From positions 124,001-188,000 of the forward strand of contig NZ_JAAIVB010000078.1 of NCBI RefSeq assembly GCF_010974945.1: a DNA stretch of 64,000 nt, read 5' to 3'. Shown here piece after piece: positions 1 through 12,500 of this stretch. The notes beneath the pieces were generated by a model. The model was not told the origin of the DNA. It worked only from the letters and a program-made list of their open reading frames with translations, and ran no database searches. The position numbers and the translations under genes are program-made. This DNA is from Noviherbaspirillum galbum. Lineage in GTDB: Bacteria > Pseudomonadota > Gammaproteobacteria > Burkholderiales > Burkholderiaceae_D. How positions within the stretch are numbered: position 1 is the first letter of the stretch; each line of letters starts with the position of its first letter.

Positions 1-202
1 CGGCGGCCTGGCGCATGCGCAGGTCGATATTGCCGCGCACTTCCACCATCGTGACCGACGCCGGCACGCTACGGTTTTCCGAGACGGCGGTTCCGGAGTT
101 GCTTTCCTGCGGCGTCGTTCCCTGGGCATGGGCCTCGATGGCGGCAACGCTGGCAAGGACGGCGCAAATGGCCAGCGCGACGGCGGACACTCGGGTTCTC
201 AT
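1..202 (-). CDS. Partial exported protein, C-terminus beyond the left edge
   Basis: A minus-strand frame opens with ATG at 202 and runs off the left edge without a stop, so 67 residues are visible. The start has a good AGGAGAAG ribosome binding site. The N-terminus (MRTRVSAVALAICAVLAS, then AAIEAHAQ) is a Sec signal peptide with a likely cut after AHA. The mature part begins with a Gln/Ser/Thr-rich stretch. It starts 20 bp after the stop of the small membrane-protein gene upstream, so the two are probably co-transcribed. Function is not recognisable from the visible part. Confidence 0.7.
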   Translation of the reverse strand, partial: MRTRVSAVALAICAVLASVAAIEAHAQGTTPQESNSGTAVSENRSVPASVTMVEVRGNIDLRMRQAA

Positions 203-221
203 GGCGCTTCTTCTCCTGAAA

Positions 222-452
222 TCAGGCCGCTTCTGCGGCATTGCGCGTGCCGGCGGTCTGCTCCGCATCCTGTTCCAGCATCGCGGCTTTCTGCGCCGGG
301 GTCAGGCGCTTCGCCACGATTGTAATACGCGGAATGTCGGAGGCGGCTTGCGGCTGGACCGGCGTAGTGGCGGCGAAGCGGCCCGAGAAAGCAATGATGG
401 CGACGATGGCGAAGACCTTGACGAGCAGGGCGATGGCGATGACGTTTTTCAT
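222..452 (-). CDS. Small single-pass membrane or exported protein, 76 aa
   Basis: ATG at 452 is preceded by AGGAAAG; in-frame starts further upstream lack a site and would place charged sequence before the hydrophobic segment, so the short form is chosen. Residues 1-22 (MKNVIAIALLVKVFAIVAII) form one membrane helix or an uncleaved signal. The remaining 50 residues are polar with a KRLTPAQKAAMLEQD helix. It lies 20 bp upstream of the partial exported protein on the same strand, suggesting a two-gene unit. No family is recognised. Confidence 0.65.
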   Translation of the reverse strand: MKNVIAIALLVKVFAIVAIIAFSGRFAATTPVQPQAASDIPRITIVAKRLTPAQKAAMLEQDAEQTAGTRNAAEAA

Positions 453-646
453 GTTCTTTCCTGTGGTTGGTTGCGCGGTGTGATGCCACTGTATGCCCGC
501 GGCCGCCCACGCTCCAGCGGATTGCGACAGATTGCACAATTCCTGGTGCAAAATGCATCCTGGCGCGACGGACTGTGCGAGCGCAGGCCGCTGCCGCACG
601 CCGCTGGACCGCATCATTTTTGCCATCAACCTGGAAAACTACCGTC

Positions 647-1090
647 ATGCTGACCATCAAGCATATCGATCACTTGGTCCTGCGGGTCTCCGACCTGCCC
701 CCCATGCTGGATTTCTATCTCGGGGTTCTCGGATGCAGCCTGGAAAAGGCGCAGGAAGAAATCGGGCTCTACCAGGTTCGCGCGGGAACCTGCCTCATCG
801 ACCTGGTGCCGGTGGACGGCAAGCTCGGCCGTGCCGGTGGCGTGGCGCCCGGCCGCGAAGGTCGGAACCTCGATCATTTTTGCCTGCGCGTCGAGCCATT
901 CGATGCCCAGGACATCAGGCGCCATCTCGAGGAGAAGGGGATCGCGGCAGGACAGGTGGAATCGCGCTACGGCGCGGAAGGGGAGGGGCCGTCGATCTAT
1001 GTCACCGACCCGGAGGGAAACGTGGTGGAACTGAAGGGACCGCCCTGGCAGGCGCAGGAGGCGGGAAGAACGTTGCCGTCCGCGTCCTGA
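647..1090 (+). CDS. VOC-fold (glyoxalase/bleomycin resistance-like) protein
   Basis: The 147-residue product begins MLTIKHIDHLVLRVSDLPPM, the first beta-alpha-beta unit of a vicinal oxygen chelate domain, and has a second half with LDHFCLRV and YVTDPEGNVVELKG. His8, His87-region and the late Glu in VVELKG are the usual metal-ligand positions. A single VOC domain of this length normally works as a homodimer. Substrate cannot be told: lyase, dioxygenase and resistance members share the fold. An ATG 180 bp upstream in frame would add a low-complexity extension and is rejected. The gene stands alone, convergent with the HU gene. Confidence 0.85.
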   Translation: MLTIKHIDHLVLRVSDLPPMLDFYLGVLGCSLEKAQEEIGLYQVRAGTCLIDLVPVDGKLGRAGGVAPGREGRNLDHFCLRVEPFDAQDIRRHLEEKGIAAGQVESRYGAEGEGPSIYVTDPEGNVVELKGPPWQAQEAGRTLPSAS

Positions 1091-1107
1091 AGCCTGCAGA
1101 GTCCGTA

Positions 1108-1383
1108 TTACTTGTTGACCGCGTCCTTGAACGCCTTGCCGGCGGAGAACTTCACGGTCTTGGCCGCGGCGATCTTGATTTCTTCTCCGGTGCGCGGATT
1201 GCGGCCGGTGCGTTCCGCACGCGAGCCATTGGCAAACGTGCCGAAGCCGACGAGCTGGACGCTGTCACCAGCGGTTACGGCATTGACGATCTGGTTCAGG
1301 ACGGACTCGACAGCGCGCTGGGCCGAGGCTTTGGACAAGTCGCATTCTGCGGCGACGGCGTCGATGAGTTCGGTTTTGTTCAT
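1108..1383 (-). CDS. hup: DNA-binding protein HU
   Basis: This 91-residue protein is full length for the HU family. It starts [10 protein letters not shown], carries the GFGTF turn and the DNA-contacting arm [12 protein letters not shown], and ends in [12 protein letters not shown] is a small dimeric nucleoid protein that bends DNA without strong sequence preference. ATG at 1383 is chosen because GGAGG sits just upstream and the family starts with MNK; the frame continues upstream but that part is not HU. An extended -10 box lies 26 bp before the start. Alpha and beta types are not distinguished here. Confidence 0.96.
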   Translation of the reverse strand: MNKTELIDAVAAECDLSKASAQRAVESVLNQIVNAVTAGDSVQLVGFGTFANGSRAERTGRNPRTGEEIKIAAAKTVKFSAGKAFKDAVNK

Positions 1384-1408
1384 GCAACCTCCAATGGAAA
1401 GAGCACGG

Positions 1409-1417
1409 ATTCTAGCA
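1409..1417 (-). promoter_or_regulatory. Candidate extended -10 element of the HU gene
   Basis: On the minus strand the sequence TGCTAGAAT fits an extended -10 box (TGn plus TAGAAT), 26 bp before the HU start codon. The position 17 bp further upstream has no good -35 hexamer, which fits an extended -10 promoter. Prediction only. Confidence 0.45.
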
Positions 1418-1534
1418 TTAACCGGTCGCCCGGCCATGCGGCTTGTTATTCCGGCGCAAGCTTTTTACAGCGCGGGCGAACGCCCGCGCGCCGGACATGC
1501 CAGCCATGCATGCCATTGATAGGCAAATGACGCG

Positions 1535-1660
1535 TCAGTTCAGCTGAAAGAGCGCAAAAACCAGGGCCGAGGCGAGCAGGGCGGCAAACAGCAGCGTCTG
1601 CTGCACGTTAACCGCAGGCTTGGACTTGAGCGGCACACGCTCATGAAGCGTCTTACCCAT
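1535..1660 (-). CDS. Small hydrophobic protein, 41 aa
   Basis: A short minus-strand frame, ATG at 1660 to TGA at 1535, encodes a basic N-terminus (MGKTLHERVPLKSKP) followed by one membrane helix (LLFAALLASALVFALFQL) and ends in LN. A GAGAGA purine stretch lies 6-12 bp before the ATG, and a perfect TATAAT box lies about 50 bp upstream. The arrangement of basic head, single helix and short tail is common in small inner-membrane proteins. No family is recognised. Coding is supported by composition and signals, not by homology. Confidence 0.55.
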   Translation of the reverse strand: MGKTLHERVPLKSKPAVNVQQTLLFAALLASALVFALFQLN

Positions 1661-1709
1661 GATGGTTCTCTCTCAGAAAGGATTCCGTTAAAGAATGTTG
1701 CTGTAGTCC

Positions 1710-1715
1710 ATTATA
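1710..1715 (-). promoter_or_regulatory. Candidate -10 box TATAAT for the 41-aa protein gene
   Basis: The minus strand reads TATAAT exactly at this position, 50 bp upstream of the small gene's ATG. The best -35 at 16-bp spacing is GTTCAT, a weak match. Prediction only. Confidence 0.4.
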
Positions 1716-1902
1716 GAAATGTGCTTTTGGCATGAACGTGACACAGCGCACACTTATGTCGCCGCTGATGCATCGAAACAACAAAAGCGCGCCTTGACGC
1801 GCCCGGGTCCCGGCAGGATTCTTGACATGGATGGCTTGCCCGCCTCACGGCGCAATGAAACAATGCCATCCCGTTCTCATTTCACCGCAACAAGGAGCTG
1901 AC

Positions 1903-2880
1903 ATGTCCCACTGGTTTGAAGACAACTCGTTGTCGATCGGACGAACCCCGCTCGTGCGCCTGAACCGCATCACCGATGGCGCCGGCGCGACCGTCCTGGC
2001 AAAGATAGAAGGGCGCAACCCGGGTTACTCGGTGAAGTGCCGCATCGGCGCGGCCATGATCTGGGACGCGGAAAAGCGCGGGCTGCTCGGCCCGGGCAAG
2101 GAACTGGTCGAGCCGACGAGCGGAAACACCGGCATCGCCCTCGCATTCGTCGCGGCCGCACGCGGCATTCCCTTGACGCTGACCATGCCCGAGACGATGA
2201 GCATCGAGCGTCGCAAGCTGCTGCTGGCCTATGGCGCGAAGCTTGTCCTGACCGAAGGCCCGAAGGGCATGAATGGCGCGATCGCCAGGGCGGAGCAGAT
2301 CGTCGCCTCGGACCCCGGCAAATATGTCTTGCTGCAGCAATTCAAGAATCCGGCCAATCCGGCGGTGCACGAGGCCACGACGGGACCGGAGATCTGGGAA
2401 GACACCGATGGCAAGGTGGATGTCTTCGTCTCTGGCGTGGGCACGGGCGGCACCATCACCGGCGTGTCGCGTTATTTCAAGAAGACCCGGGGCCATTCCC
2501 TGGTTTCCGTCGCCGTCGAACCGGTCGCCAGCCCGGTCCTGACCCAGACCCGCGCGGGGGAACCGCTCAAGCCGGCGCCGCACAAGATCCAGGGCATCGG
2601 CGCGGGTTTCGTGCCGGAGGTGCTGGACATGTCGCTCGTGGACCGGATCGAACAGGTCACCAATGAAGAGGCGATGCATTATGCGCGTCGGCTGGCGAAG
2701 GAGGAGGGGATCCTCGCCGGCATTTCCTGCGGCGCGGCCGCCGCGGTGGCCGTGCGCCTGGGCAAGCTTCCCGAGATGGCCGGCAAGACCATCGTCGTCG
2801 TGCTGCCCGACTCCGGCGAGCGCTACCTGAGCTCCGCGTTGTTCGAAGGGCTGTTCGACGCAACCGGCATGCCGCTCTGA
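1903..2880 (+). CDS. cysK: Cysteine synthase A (O-acetylserine sulfhydrylase)
   Basis: The 325-residue PLP enzyme condenses O-acetyl-L-serine with sulfide to give cysteine in the cytoplasm. It shows the [11 protein letters not shown] segment with the PLP lysine, the substrate loop [12 protein letters not shown], the phosphate-binding loop GTGGTITGV, and the C-terminal GISCGAAAA and PDSGERYLS motifs. AAGGAG lies 7 bp before ATG 1903, which gives the usual [20 protein letters not shown] start; an in-frame start 27 codons upstream adds unrelated sequence. Length and motifs favour CysK over CysM. It is a single-gene unit followed by a structured non-coding gap. Confidence 0.95.
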   Translation: MSHWFEDNSLSIGRTPLVRLNRITDGAGATVLAKIEGRNPGYSVKCRIGAAMIWDAEKRGLLGPGKELVEPTSGNTGIALAFVAAARGIPLTLTMPETMSIERRKLLLAYGAKLVLTEGPKGMNGAIARAEQIVASDPGKYVLLQQFKNPANPAVHEATTGPEIWEDTDGKVDVFVSGVGTGGTITGVSRYFKKTRGHSLVSVAVEPVASPVLTQTRAGEPLKPAPHKIQGIGAGFVPEVLDMSLVDRIEQVTNEEAMHYARRLAKEEGILAGISCGAAAAVAVRLGKLPEMAGKTIVVVLPDSGERYLSSALFEGLFDATGMPL

Positions 2881-2898
2881 GGCAATTGTTGGCAGGCG

Positions 2899-2931
2899 AA
2901 AAAAAACCCGCCGACCTTGCGGTGGGCGGGT
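2899..2931 (-). terminator. Rho-independent terminator-like hairpin
   Basis: The plus strand reads an A-tract (2899-2905) then ACCCGCC, a G, ACC, loop TTGC, GGT, a G and GGCGGGT. This is a 10-pair stem with one G-G mismatch. On the minus strand the stem is followed by seven or more T residues, so it terminates minus-strand transcripts; for cysK it has the stem but no U-tract. Confidence 0.65.
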
Positions 2932-3036
2932 AAATCCAATTCAAGGAGAGTTGGAGGAGACAGTTCGCATCTTAGCGAACGTCCTTGCATGCAGCCAATT
3001 TATTGTCGTGATGACAGACATTCATGCAGGACATAT
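2899..3036 (-). ncRNA. Candidate small RNA between two minus-strand terminators
   Basis: This segment starts just after one minus-strand terminator and ends in another, giving a possible transcript of about 135 nt. Read on the minus strand it has a 10-bp stem-loop (3032-2981), a 6-bp hairpin (2980-2963), an unpaired pyrimidine stretch with TCTCCTCC and TCTCCTT (about 2959-2943), and a terminator hairpin with a U-tract. The pyrimidine stretch is complementary to Shine-Dalgarno sequences, a common feature of repressive small RNAs. No promoter is convincing and no known family is recognised. It could instead be a 3' leftover of the receiver transcript. Confidence 0.35.
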
Positions 3037-3072
3037 CAAAAAAGAAGCCCGTCGCGGCAGGCCGGACGGGCT
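3037..3072 (-). terminator. Terminator of the stand-alone receiver gene
   Basis: AGCCCGTC (3046-3053) pairs with GACGGGCT (3065-3072) across an 11-nt loop. On the minus strand the stem is followed by TTCTTTTTTGA, a good U-rich tail. It lies about 155 bp after the stop codon of the receiver gene on the same strand. Confidence 0.65.
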
Positions 3073-3226
3073 CTTGTCTCTCTCGCTCCTTGGCAGGATT
3101 TTTTTTGTAAGCGACGGAATGTTACACCAGCCGCCCTGAACATTGGAAGTCCTGCCATGAAAAATCTTGCATGCGCCGCGACGCGTCCGGCACAGCGGAA
3201 CTGCAATGGAATGTCGGGGAAAGGCG

Positions 3227-3649
3227 TCAGGCGACGAGGCGGATGCTGCGGACCACCGTCTGCATTTCGGCGAACTTGACGGGCTTGGTCATCACCCGTT
3301 CGAATCCTGCTTCCATGGCGCGGGCGTGGTCTTCGGGGCTGCTGTAGCCGGTCACCGCGATCAGGCGGATCTGGCTTGGCATGCCAAGCTTGCGGAATTC
3401 GGTGGGAAACTCGAAGCCGCTCTTGTCGCCCGGGAGCGCGAGATCGCAGAACACCAGTTCCGGAGTGCGGCGTTTCGCCTGCTCAAGGCCGGCGCTGACC
3501 GTGGTCGCGATATCGGTGGAACAGCCCACGATCTCCAGGAGGTCGCAGAAAAGCTTCGCCAGATCGCGATTGTCCTCGACCACCAGCACATGGGGCCGGC
3601 GGGTTTCTGCCGCGGCAGACTGTTGCTCTGTTGACTTGGTTTCGGGCAT
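3227..3649 (-). CDS. Single-domain response regulator
   Basis: The 140-residue protein is one receiver domain. VLVVEDNRDLAK (about 21-32) carries the acidic pair, Asp69 in LVFCDLALPGD is the phosphoacceptor, Thr100 in LIAVTGYS is the switch residue, and Lys122 in VMTKPVKF is the conserved lysine. There is no output domain, so it probably acts by protein interaction or as a phosphorelay link. ATG 3649 follows a GGAAAA stretch; a TTG eight codons upstream is the alternative. No histidine kinase gene touches it, but two hybrid kinases lie 2-9 kb away. Confidence 0.9.
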   Translation of the reverse strand: MPETKSTEQQSAAAETRRPHVLVVEDNRDLAKLFCDLLEIVGCSTDIATTVSAGLEQAKRRTPELVFCDLALPGDKSGFEFPTEFRKLGMPSQIRLIAVTGYSSPEDHARAMEAGFERVMTKPVKFAEMQTVVRSIRLVA

Positions 3650-3965
3650 GGTTTTCCGGAATGATTCCGGCAATCGCTACATCGTGGTTTGACAAGCCAG
3701 GCAGGGCTGGAGTTTTCAGTCCATGGAAGCCTGTCCGGGAAGTATAGCTTAGATAGTAAAATCGGTTGTCGGAGGGCTCGATAAACACTGTGTTTTGTCA
3801 AAAAACGCTCCTGCGGGTTGGCAGGCAACGTCTTCATTCCCGCCAAGTATGCGCCTTATTAAGAGCAAACCATTGCTTTTGCGCAAAGCCATGACACATG
3901 GCAACATGGCATGATCGGCTTTCGGCACAACGGTGTGCCCTTCGGGAGCAAGGAGAACCCCGCCG
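3650..3965. other. Divergent intergenic region between receiver and PAS-GGDEF-EAL genes
   Basis: These 316 bp separate two divergent genes and should hold both promoters. The only sharp signal seen is a TATACT box at 3741-3746 on the minus strand. AAGGAG at 3949-3955 serves the plus-strand gene. No coding frame with support is present. Confidence 0.5.
3741..3746 (-). promoter_or_regulatory. Candidate -10 box of the receiver gene
   Basis: The minus strand reads GCTATACTTCC here, about 92 bp upstream of the receiver start. CTATACT is the form preferred by stationary-phase sigma factors in proteobacteria and also serves sigma-70. No clear -35 is seen. Prediction only. Confidence 0.35.
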
Positions 3966-5897
3966 ATGGCTGGTAACGCGATCAGGAAGACCGCGCAAGT
4001 CGACGATGGCGACGCCTATCGGCGCGTCTTCTATCGTTCTCCCGACTACATCTCCATCAGCCGTCTGAAGGACGGTCTCTACATCGACGTCAACGCCAGC
4101 TACGAGCGCTTCGTCGGCATGACCCGCGAGCGCATCATCGGGCGCACGGCGACGGAGCTCGGCGTGTGGCCGGAGCCGGAAGAGCGCCAGCGGTTGGTCG
4201 ACGCCGTGCGGCGCCTCCGGCAGGTCAACGATTTCGCCGCCCGCCTGCGATCCCGGGATGGCGAACTGCGCAACGTGGAAATCTCCGCGACCATCACGGA
4301 CATCGACGGCGAAGAGGTGCTGATCGCCCTGATCCGCGATGTCACCGAACGCATGCACGACACCGTCGAGCTGCAGCAATACCGCGAACACCTCGAGGTT
4401 CTGGTGTCCCTGCGCACCAGCGCGCTGCGGGAAGCCAACGGCGAATTGCTCAAGTCGAACTATCGGCTGGAGCAGGCGCACCAGCGGCTTCAGGAAACCG
4501 AGAAGCGCATCCGCTACATGGCGCTGCATGACAGCCTGACCGGGCTGCCCAACCGGGTGCTGCTGCACGACCGGGTCAACCACGCCATCATGCACGCCGA
4601 CCGCGAACGGCACGCCATCGCCCTGCTGTTCATCGACCTCGACAACTTCAAGCACGTCAATGACTCGCTCGGCCATCTGGCCGGCGACGAGCTGCTGTGC
4701 GAGTTCGCCTCCCGCATCCGGCGCTGCATCCGCAAAAGCGATACGCTGGCGCGCCTCGGGGGAGACGAGTTCGTCATCTGCCTGCCCAAGCTCCGGAGCA
4801 CTACCCAGGTCGGTCAGCTTGCGCAAAAGATCCTCGACACGCTCGAAGAGCCGTTCATCGTCCGCGGACAATCCCTGCACGCCGGAGCCAGCATGGGCAT
4901 CGGCATGTACCCGGGGGACGGCGAAACCGTTGACGCCCTGATGCAGGCCGCCGACACGGCGATGTACCACGCCAAGGCCAAGGGCAAGGGCAACTACCAG
5001 TTCTTCACGGCTTCGCTCAACACCGCCGTGCAGCAGCGGCTCGCGATCGAAAGCCAGCTCAGGAATGCCCTGCCGCACGGCGAACTCCTGCTGCACTACC
5101 AGCCGCAGGTCGACCTGCGCAGCGGCCGCATCATGTCGGCCGAGGCGCTGCTGCGCTGGCTGCAACCCGCGCGCGGCATGATCCAGCCCCTGGACTTCAT
5201 TCCGGTCGCCGAAGAGTCCGGCCTGATCCTCAAGATCGGGGAGTGGGTGCTGCGCGAAGCCTGCCGCCAGTTACGCGTATGGCGCGACGATGGCCACGCC
5301 GGCATGAGCATCGCGGTCAACCTCTCCGCGCGCCAGGCCATGCAGCCGGGCTTCAGCGACGTGGTGGCCGCCATCCTCGAGGAACATGGACTGCCGCCGG
5401 AGGCGCTCGATCTGGAGATTACCGAAAGCGTGCTCATGGAGCCGAGCGAGGAAAACATCGCTACGCTTCGCTGCCTGTCCGCCATGGGAGTGCGCCTGTC
5501 CGTCGATGACTTCGGTACGGGTTATTCCAGCTTGTCCTATCTCAAGCGCTTTCCGATCTCGGCGCTGAAGATCGACCGCAGCTTCGTCGCCGGCATTGCC
5601 ACCGACGCGAGCGACATGGCGATTACCGATACCATCATCGCCATGGCGCGGCACCTGCACCTGCAAGTCATCGCCGAGGGCGTGGAAACGGCGGAGCAGG
5701 TGGAATTCCTGTCGACGCACGCCTGCGCGCTCGCGCAAGGCTATTTCTTCGGACGGCCGATGGACGCCGATTGCCTCACGGCGTTGCTCCGGCAGCAGGA
5801 GCAAGAGGCGGCGGGACGGACGGCGGGCCAGCCTCGGCCTCGCGTTCGCGCGCGGGCGCCAAGGCAGCCAGCAGGTCACGCGATCGAACCGGTTTGA
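3966..5897 (+). CDS. PAS-GGDEF-EAL cyclic-di-GMP turnover protein
   Basis: The 643-residue cytosolic protein has a PAS sensor (about 25-125), a helical linker (130-185), a GGDEF domain and an EAL domain. GGDEF is intact at 265-269 and is preceded by an RKSD inhibitory site (RxxD five residues upstream), so diguanylate cyclase activity with product inhibition is expected. EAL at 393-395 and DDFGTG near 514, plus KIDRSFV and AEGVET, show an intact phosphodiesterase site. No membrane segment is seen. ATG 3966 has AGGAG 10 bp upstream; a GTG 11 codons earlier is possible. Its last 122 bp overlap the end of a convergent hybrid kinase gene. Confidence 0.93.
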   Translation: MAGNAIRKTAQVDDGDAYRRVFYRSPDYISISRLKDGLYIDVNASYERFVGMTRERIIGRTATELGVWPEPEERQRLVDAVRRLRQVNDFAARLRSRDGELRNVEISATITDIDGEEVLIALIRDVTERMHDTVELQQYREHLEVLVSLRTSALREANGELLKSNYRLEQAHQRLQETEKRIRYMALHDSLTGLPNRVLLHDRVNHAIMHADRERHAIALLFIDLDNFKHVNDSLGHLAGDELLCEFASRIRRCIRKSDTLARLGGDEFVICLPKLRSTTQVGQLAQKILDTLEEPFIVRGQSLHAGASMGIGMYPGDGETVDALMQAADTAMYHAKAKGKGNYQFFTASLNTAVQQRLAIESQLRNALPHGELLLHYQPQVDLRSGRIMSAEALLRWLQPARGMIQPLDFIPVAEESGLILKIGEWVLREACRQLRVWRDDGHAGMSIAVNLSARQAMQPGFSDVVAAILEEHGLPPEALDLEITESVLMEPSEENIATLRCLSAMGVRLSVDDFGTGYSSLSYLKRFPISALKIDRSFVAGIATDASDMAITDTIIAMARHLHLQVIAEGVETAEQVEFLSTHACALAQGYFFGRPMDADCLTALLRQQEQEAAGRTAGQPRPRVRARAPRQPAGHAIEPV

Positions 5898-7917
5898 CCA
5901 GCCGCGCACTGAACTCGAACCGCTTTTCGTCGCCCGGCCGGGCGCCGTAGCCGGACAAGGCCACGAAACGCGTGCGCGCGAGCGCGGGCATGGCGCTCAG
6001 CAGCCTGCCGAGTTCGTAGCCGTCCATGTCGGGCAGGCCGATGTCGAGAATGGCGACGCCAGGAACGAAGTCCGCTGCGATGGCAAGCGCCGTGGCGCCG
6101 TCCGGCGCATACCTCACCTCGCAGCCTTCGGAACGCAGCAACTCCGAGATCGTTTCGCCGGCATCCACGTTGTCGTCCACCACCAGCACCCGCGCGCCGG
6201 CGACATCATGTTCGCGTCGAACCGACGACCGGTCATCATGCAAGGCGGACGCGGCGATCGGCAGAAGGATCTCGAACAGGCTGCCCTGGTCCTTGCCCGC
6301 ACTGACCGCGCTTATGCTGCCGCCGTGCATCCGCACCAGCGTCCTGGCGATGGTCAGGCCCAGCCCCAGTCCGCCCGCCTCGCGGTCGATGCGCTGGGGT
6401 CCCTGCACGAACATGTCGAATACATGCGGCAGCAGGTCCGGCGGAATGCCGATTCCCGAATCCGTGACGCGCAGGCATGCTCCCGCGTCGGCGACGGTAA
6501 GCTCCGCCGTTACATGGCCGCCCGGCGGCGTGAACTTCGCGGCATTGCCGAGCAGGTTGGCCAGCACCTGGGCCAGCCGCACCGGGTCGCCGAGGACGTA
6601 GACCGGCTGCTCGGGCAGCCTGGCGTCGAAGCGGATGCCATTCTTTTCGAGCACCGGCGCCACCACTTCGATGGCCTTGTCGAGAACCGCCGCCAGGTCG
6701 ATGCGTTCCAGCCGCAATTCGACCTTGCCCTGCGAGATGCGGGCGATGTCGAGCAGGTCGTCGACCAGTCGCGACAGGTGGTCGACCTGCCGGCGGATCA
6801 CGCCCTGCTCATACTGCGTGGTGCGCTCGCCGCGTAATTCCATGAGCTGCAGCGCGGTGACGATGGGAGCAAGTGGATTGCGCAGTTCGTGGCCGAGGAT
6901 GGCGAGGAATTCATCCTTGGCCCGGCTGGCGGCGAGGGCTTCGGCCTTGGCCGCACGCTCGGCGGCCAGCAGTTCCATGCGTTTGGTGATGTCGGTGGTG
7001 GCGCCGACCATGCGCACGGGCGTGCCGGCGGCGTCGCGGTCGAGGTGGGCCTGCGTCGAAAGCCAGCGGATGCGGCCGCCCGGCAGCAGCGCCCGGAATT
7101 CCGCCGTGTAGCCGCTGCCAACGGCCAGGGCCTGCTCGATGCGGGCCTGCACGTCGGGCAGGTCCTCGGGATGGACGAGCGCGGCGAAATCCGCGATGCC
7201 TCCCTGGAAGCTTCCCGGCGGCAGGCCATACAAGGCATGGACCCGGTCCGACCAGCTTATCTCGTCCCTTAGGATGTTCCAGTCCCAGATGCCGATGCCG
7301 CCCGCGTCCAGGGCGATGCGAAGCCGCTCTTCGCTGGCGCGCAGCGCGGCTTCGGCGCGGCGCTGCTTTTCCAGCAGCCGGACGTTGACCACCGTCGGCG
7401 CGGCGAGCATGGCGAGTTCCATTGCCAGCTCCAGGTCGTCCTCGGTATGCCGCCGGCCGGACCGGCCCATGAACAAGGTCAGCGCGCCCACGAGTTCGCC
7501 CCGGTACCACATGGGTACGGAAATCATGGAGCGGAAGGCCAGCCTGCGCAGGATCGCGAGATGGCCTTCGTCCACCGCGACGGCCCGGTACCAGCCGTCG
7601 TCGATGTCCGGATGGAAAGCCGCCTGCCCGGTCGAGAGCGCGCAGAGGTTCATGTCCGGGCGCTCCTGGCGTATCCATTCCGTCGGACGCAGGATGGCAT
7701 CGACTTCGTCATCGAGGTGGGCGCGGGCGGTGCGGCGCACGCCGTCATCCACCACGACGTCGAAGAATCCGAAATCGCCCAGCGCAGGAAGGCAGGCGGA
7801 AATGGTGTGCGCGAGCGTTTCGTCGAATTCCAGGGAGGAGGCAAGCAGTTCTACCGCGCGGCGGTATACCTTGAGCTTGTCACGGAGTCGGTCCTGGGAG
7901 AGATCGGGGTTGGGCAT
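5776..7917 (-). CDS. GAF-PAS hybrid sensor histidine kinase
   Basis: The 713-residue protein has a GAF-like sensor (about 10-175), a PAS domain with PAC (about 190-320), a HisKA domain with phosphoacceptor His near 343 in ILGHELRNPLAP, an HATPase domain (about 445-560, with DSGIGI and GLGLGL), and a C-terminal receiver (about 578-690) with Asp in VAILDIGLPDMDGYE and Lys in ARLVKPV. No membrane helix is present, so it senses a cytoplasmic signal. It starts 197 bp after the upstream poly-HAMP kinase gene on the same strand. Its 3' end overlaps the convergent PAS-GGDEF-EAL gene. Confidence 0.92.
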   Translation of the reverse strand: MPNPDLSQDRLRDKLKVYRRAVELLASSLEFDETLAHTISACLPALGDFGFFDVVVDDGVRRTARAHLDDEVDAILRPTEWIRQERPDMNLCALSTGQAAFHPDIDDGWYRAVAVDEGHLAILRRLAFRSMISVPMWYRGELVGALTLFMGRSGRRHTEDDLELAMELAMLAAPTVVNVRLLEKQRRAEAALRASEERLRIALDAGGIGIWDWNILRDEISWSDRVHALYGLPPGSFQGGIADFAALVHPEDLPDVQARIEQALAVGSGYTAEFRALLPGGRIRWLSTQAHLDRDAAGTPVRMVGATTDITKRMELLAAERAAKAEALAASRAKDEFLAILGHELRNPLAPIVTALQLMELRGERTTQYEQGVIRRQVDHLSRLVDDLLDIARISQGKVELRLERIDLAAVLDKAIEVVAPVLEKNGIRFDARLPEQPVYVLGDPVRLAQVLANLLGNAAKFTPPGGHVTAELTVADAGACLRVTDSGIGIPPDLLPHVFDMFVQGPQRIDREAGGLGLGLTIARTLVRMHGGSISAVSAGKDQGSLFEILLPIAASALHDDRSSVRREHDVAGARVLVVDDNVDAGETISELLRSEGCEVRYAPDGATALAIAADFVPGVAILDIGLPDMDGYELGRLLSAMPALARTRFVALSGYGARPGDEKRFEFSARLVKPVRSRDLLAALAPAREREAEAGPPSVPPPLAPAAGATP

Positions 7918-8113
7918 GGCGAATCAATACAGGCGGTTGGCAGGCATGCCGCGACCACCGCCGGCGCATGGCCGGGCGGGGCGGCGCTGCGGAGCACGTC
8001 GCATCGTGCTATTGTAAAACGCCCGGCCCCGGCAGTTCAGTTGCGCAACTGCAAAACTCCGTCATCAAAAACACTTTTTGATTGATATCAAAGGCGTCGA
8101 TGGCCCTTGGTAA

Positions 8114-12424
<4,311 letters not shown>

Positions 12425-12500
12425 GTGATGTTCCTTGTGTGCTTCGGGGCGCCGGACGGCGCCCCGGGGCTGGCCTGAATGGCCGGGCAAGCTCGCTGCG

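Larger units (their letters stand above)
2881..3226. other. Structured non-coding gap between cysK and a receiver gene
   Basis: These 346 bp lie between two convergent genes. They hold two hairpins followed by U-runs on the minus strand (2899-2931 and 3037-3072). Between them are a GTTCGC/GCGAAC hairpin at 2963-2980 and a 10-bp stem GTCC-T-TGCATG / CATGCAGGAC at 2981-3032 with one bulge. A T8 run lies near 3101. No convincing coding frame is present: the only frame starts with TTG at 2951, directly abutting its purine tract, and would run through both structures. Confidence 0.6.

Noticed and set aside
1822-1850. TTGACA at 1822 as the cysK -35 box
   Set aside because: No acceptable -10 hexamer occurs 16-18 bp downstream.
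2951-3139. 62-aa plus-strand frame after cysK starting with TTG
   Set aside because: The purine tract abuts the start codon with no spacing, the frame runs through terminator hairpins and no domain or signal is seen.
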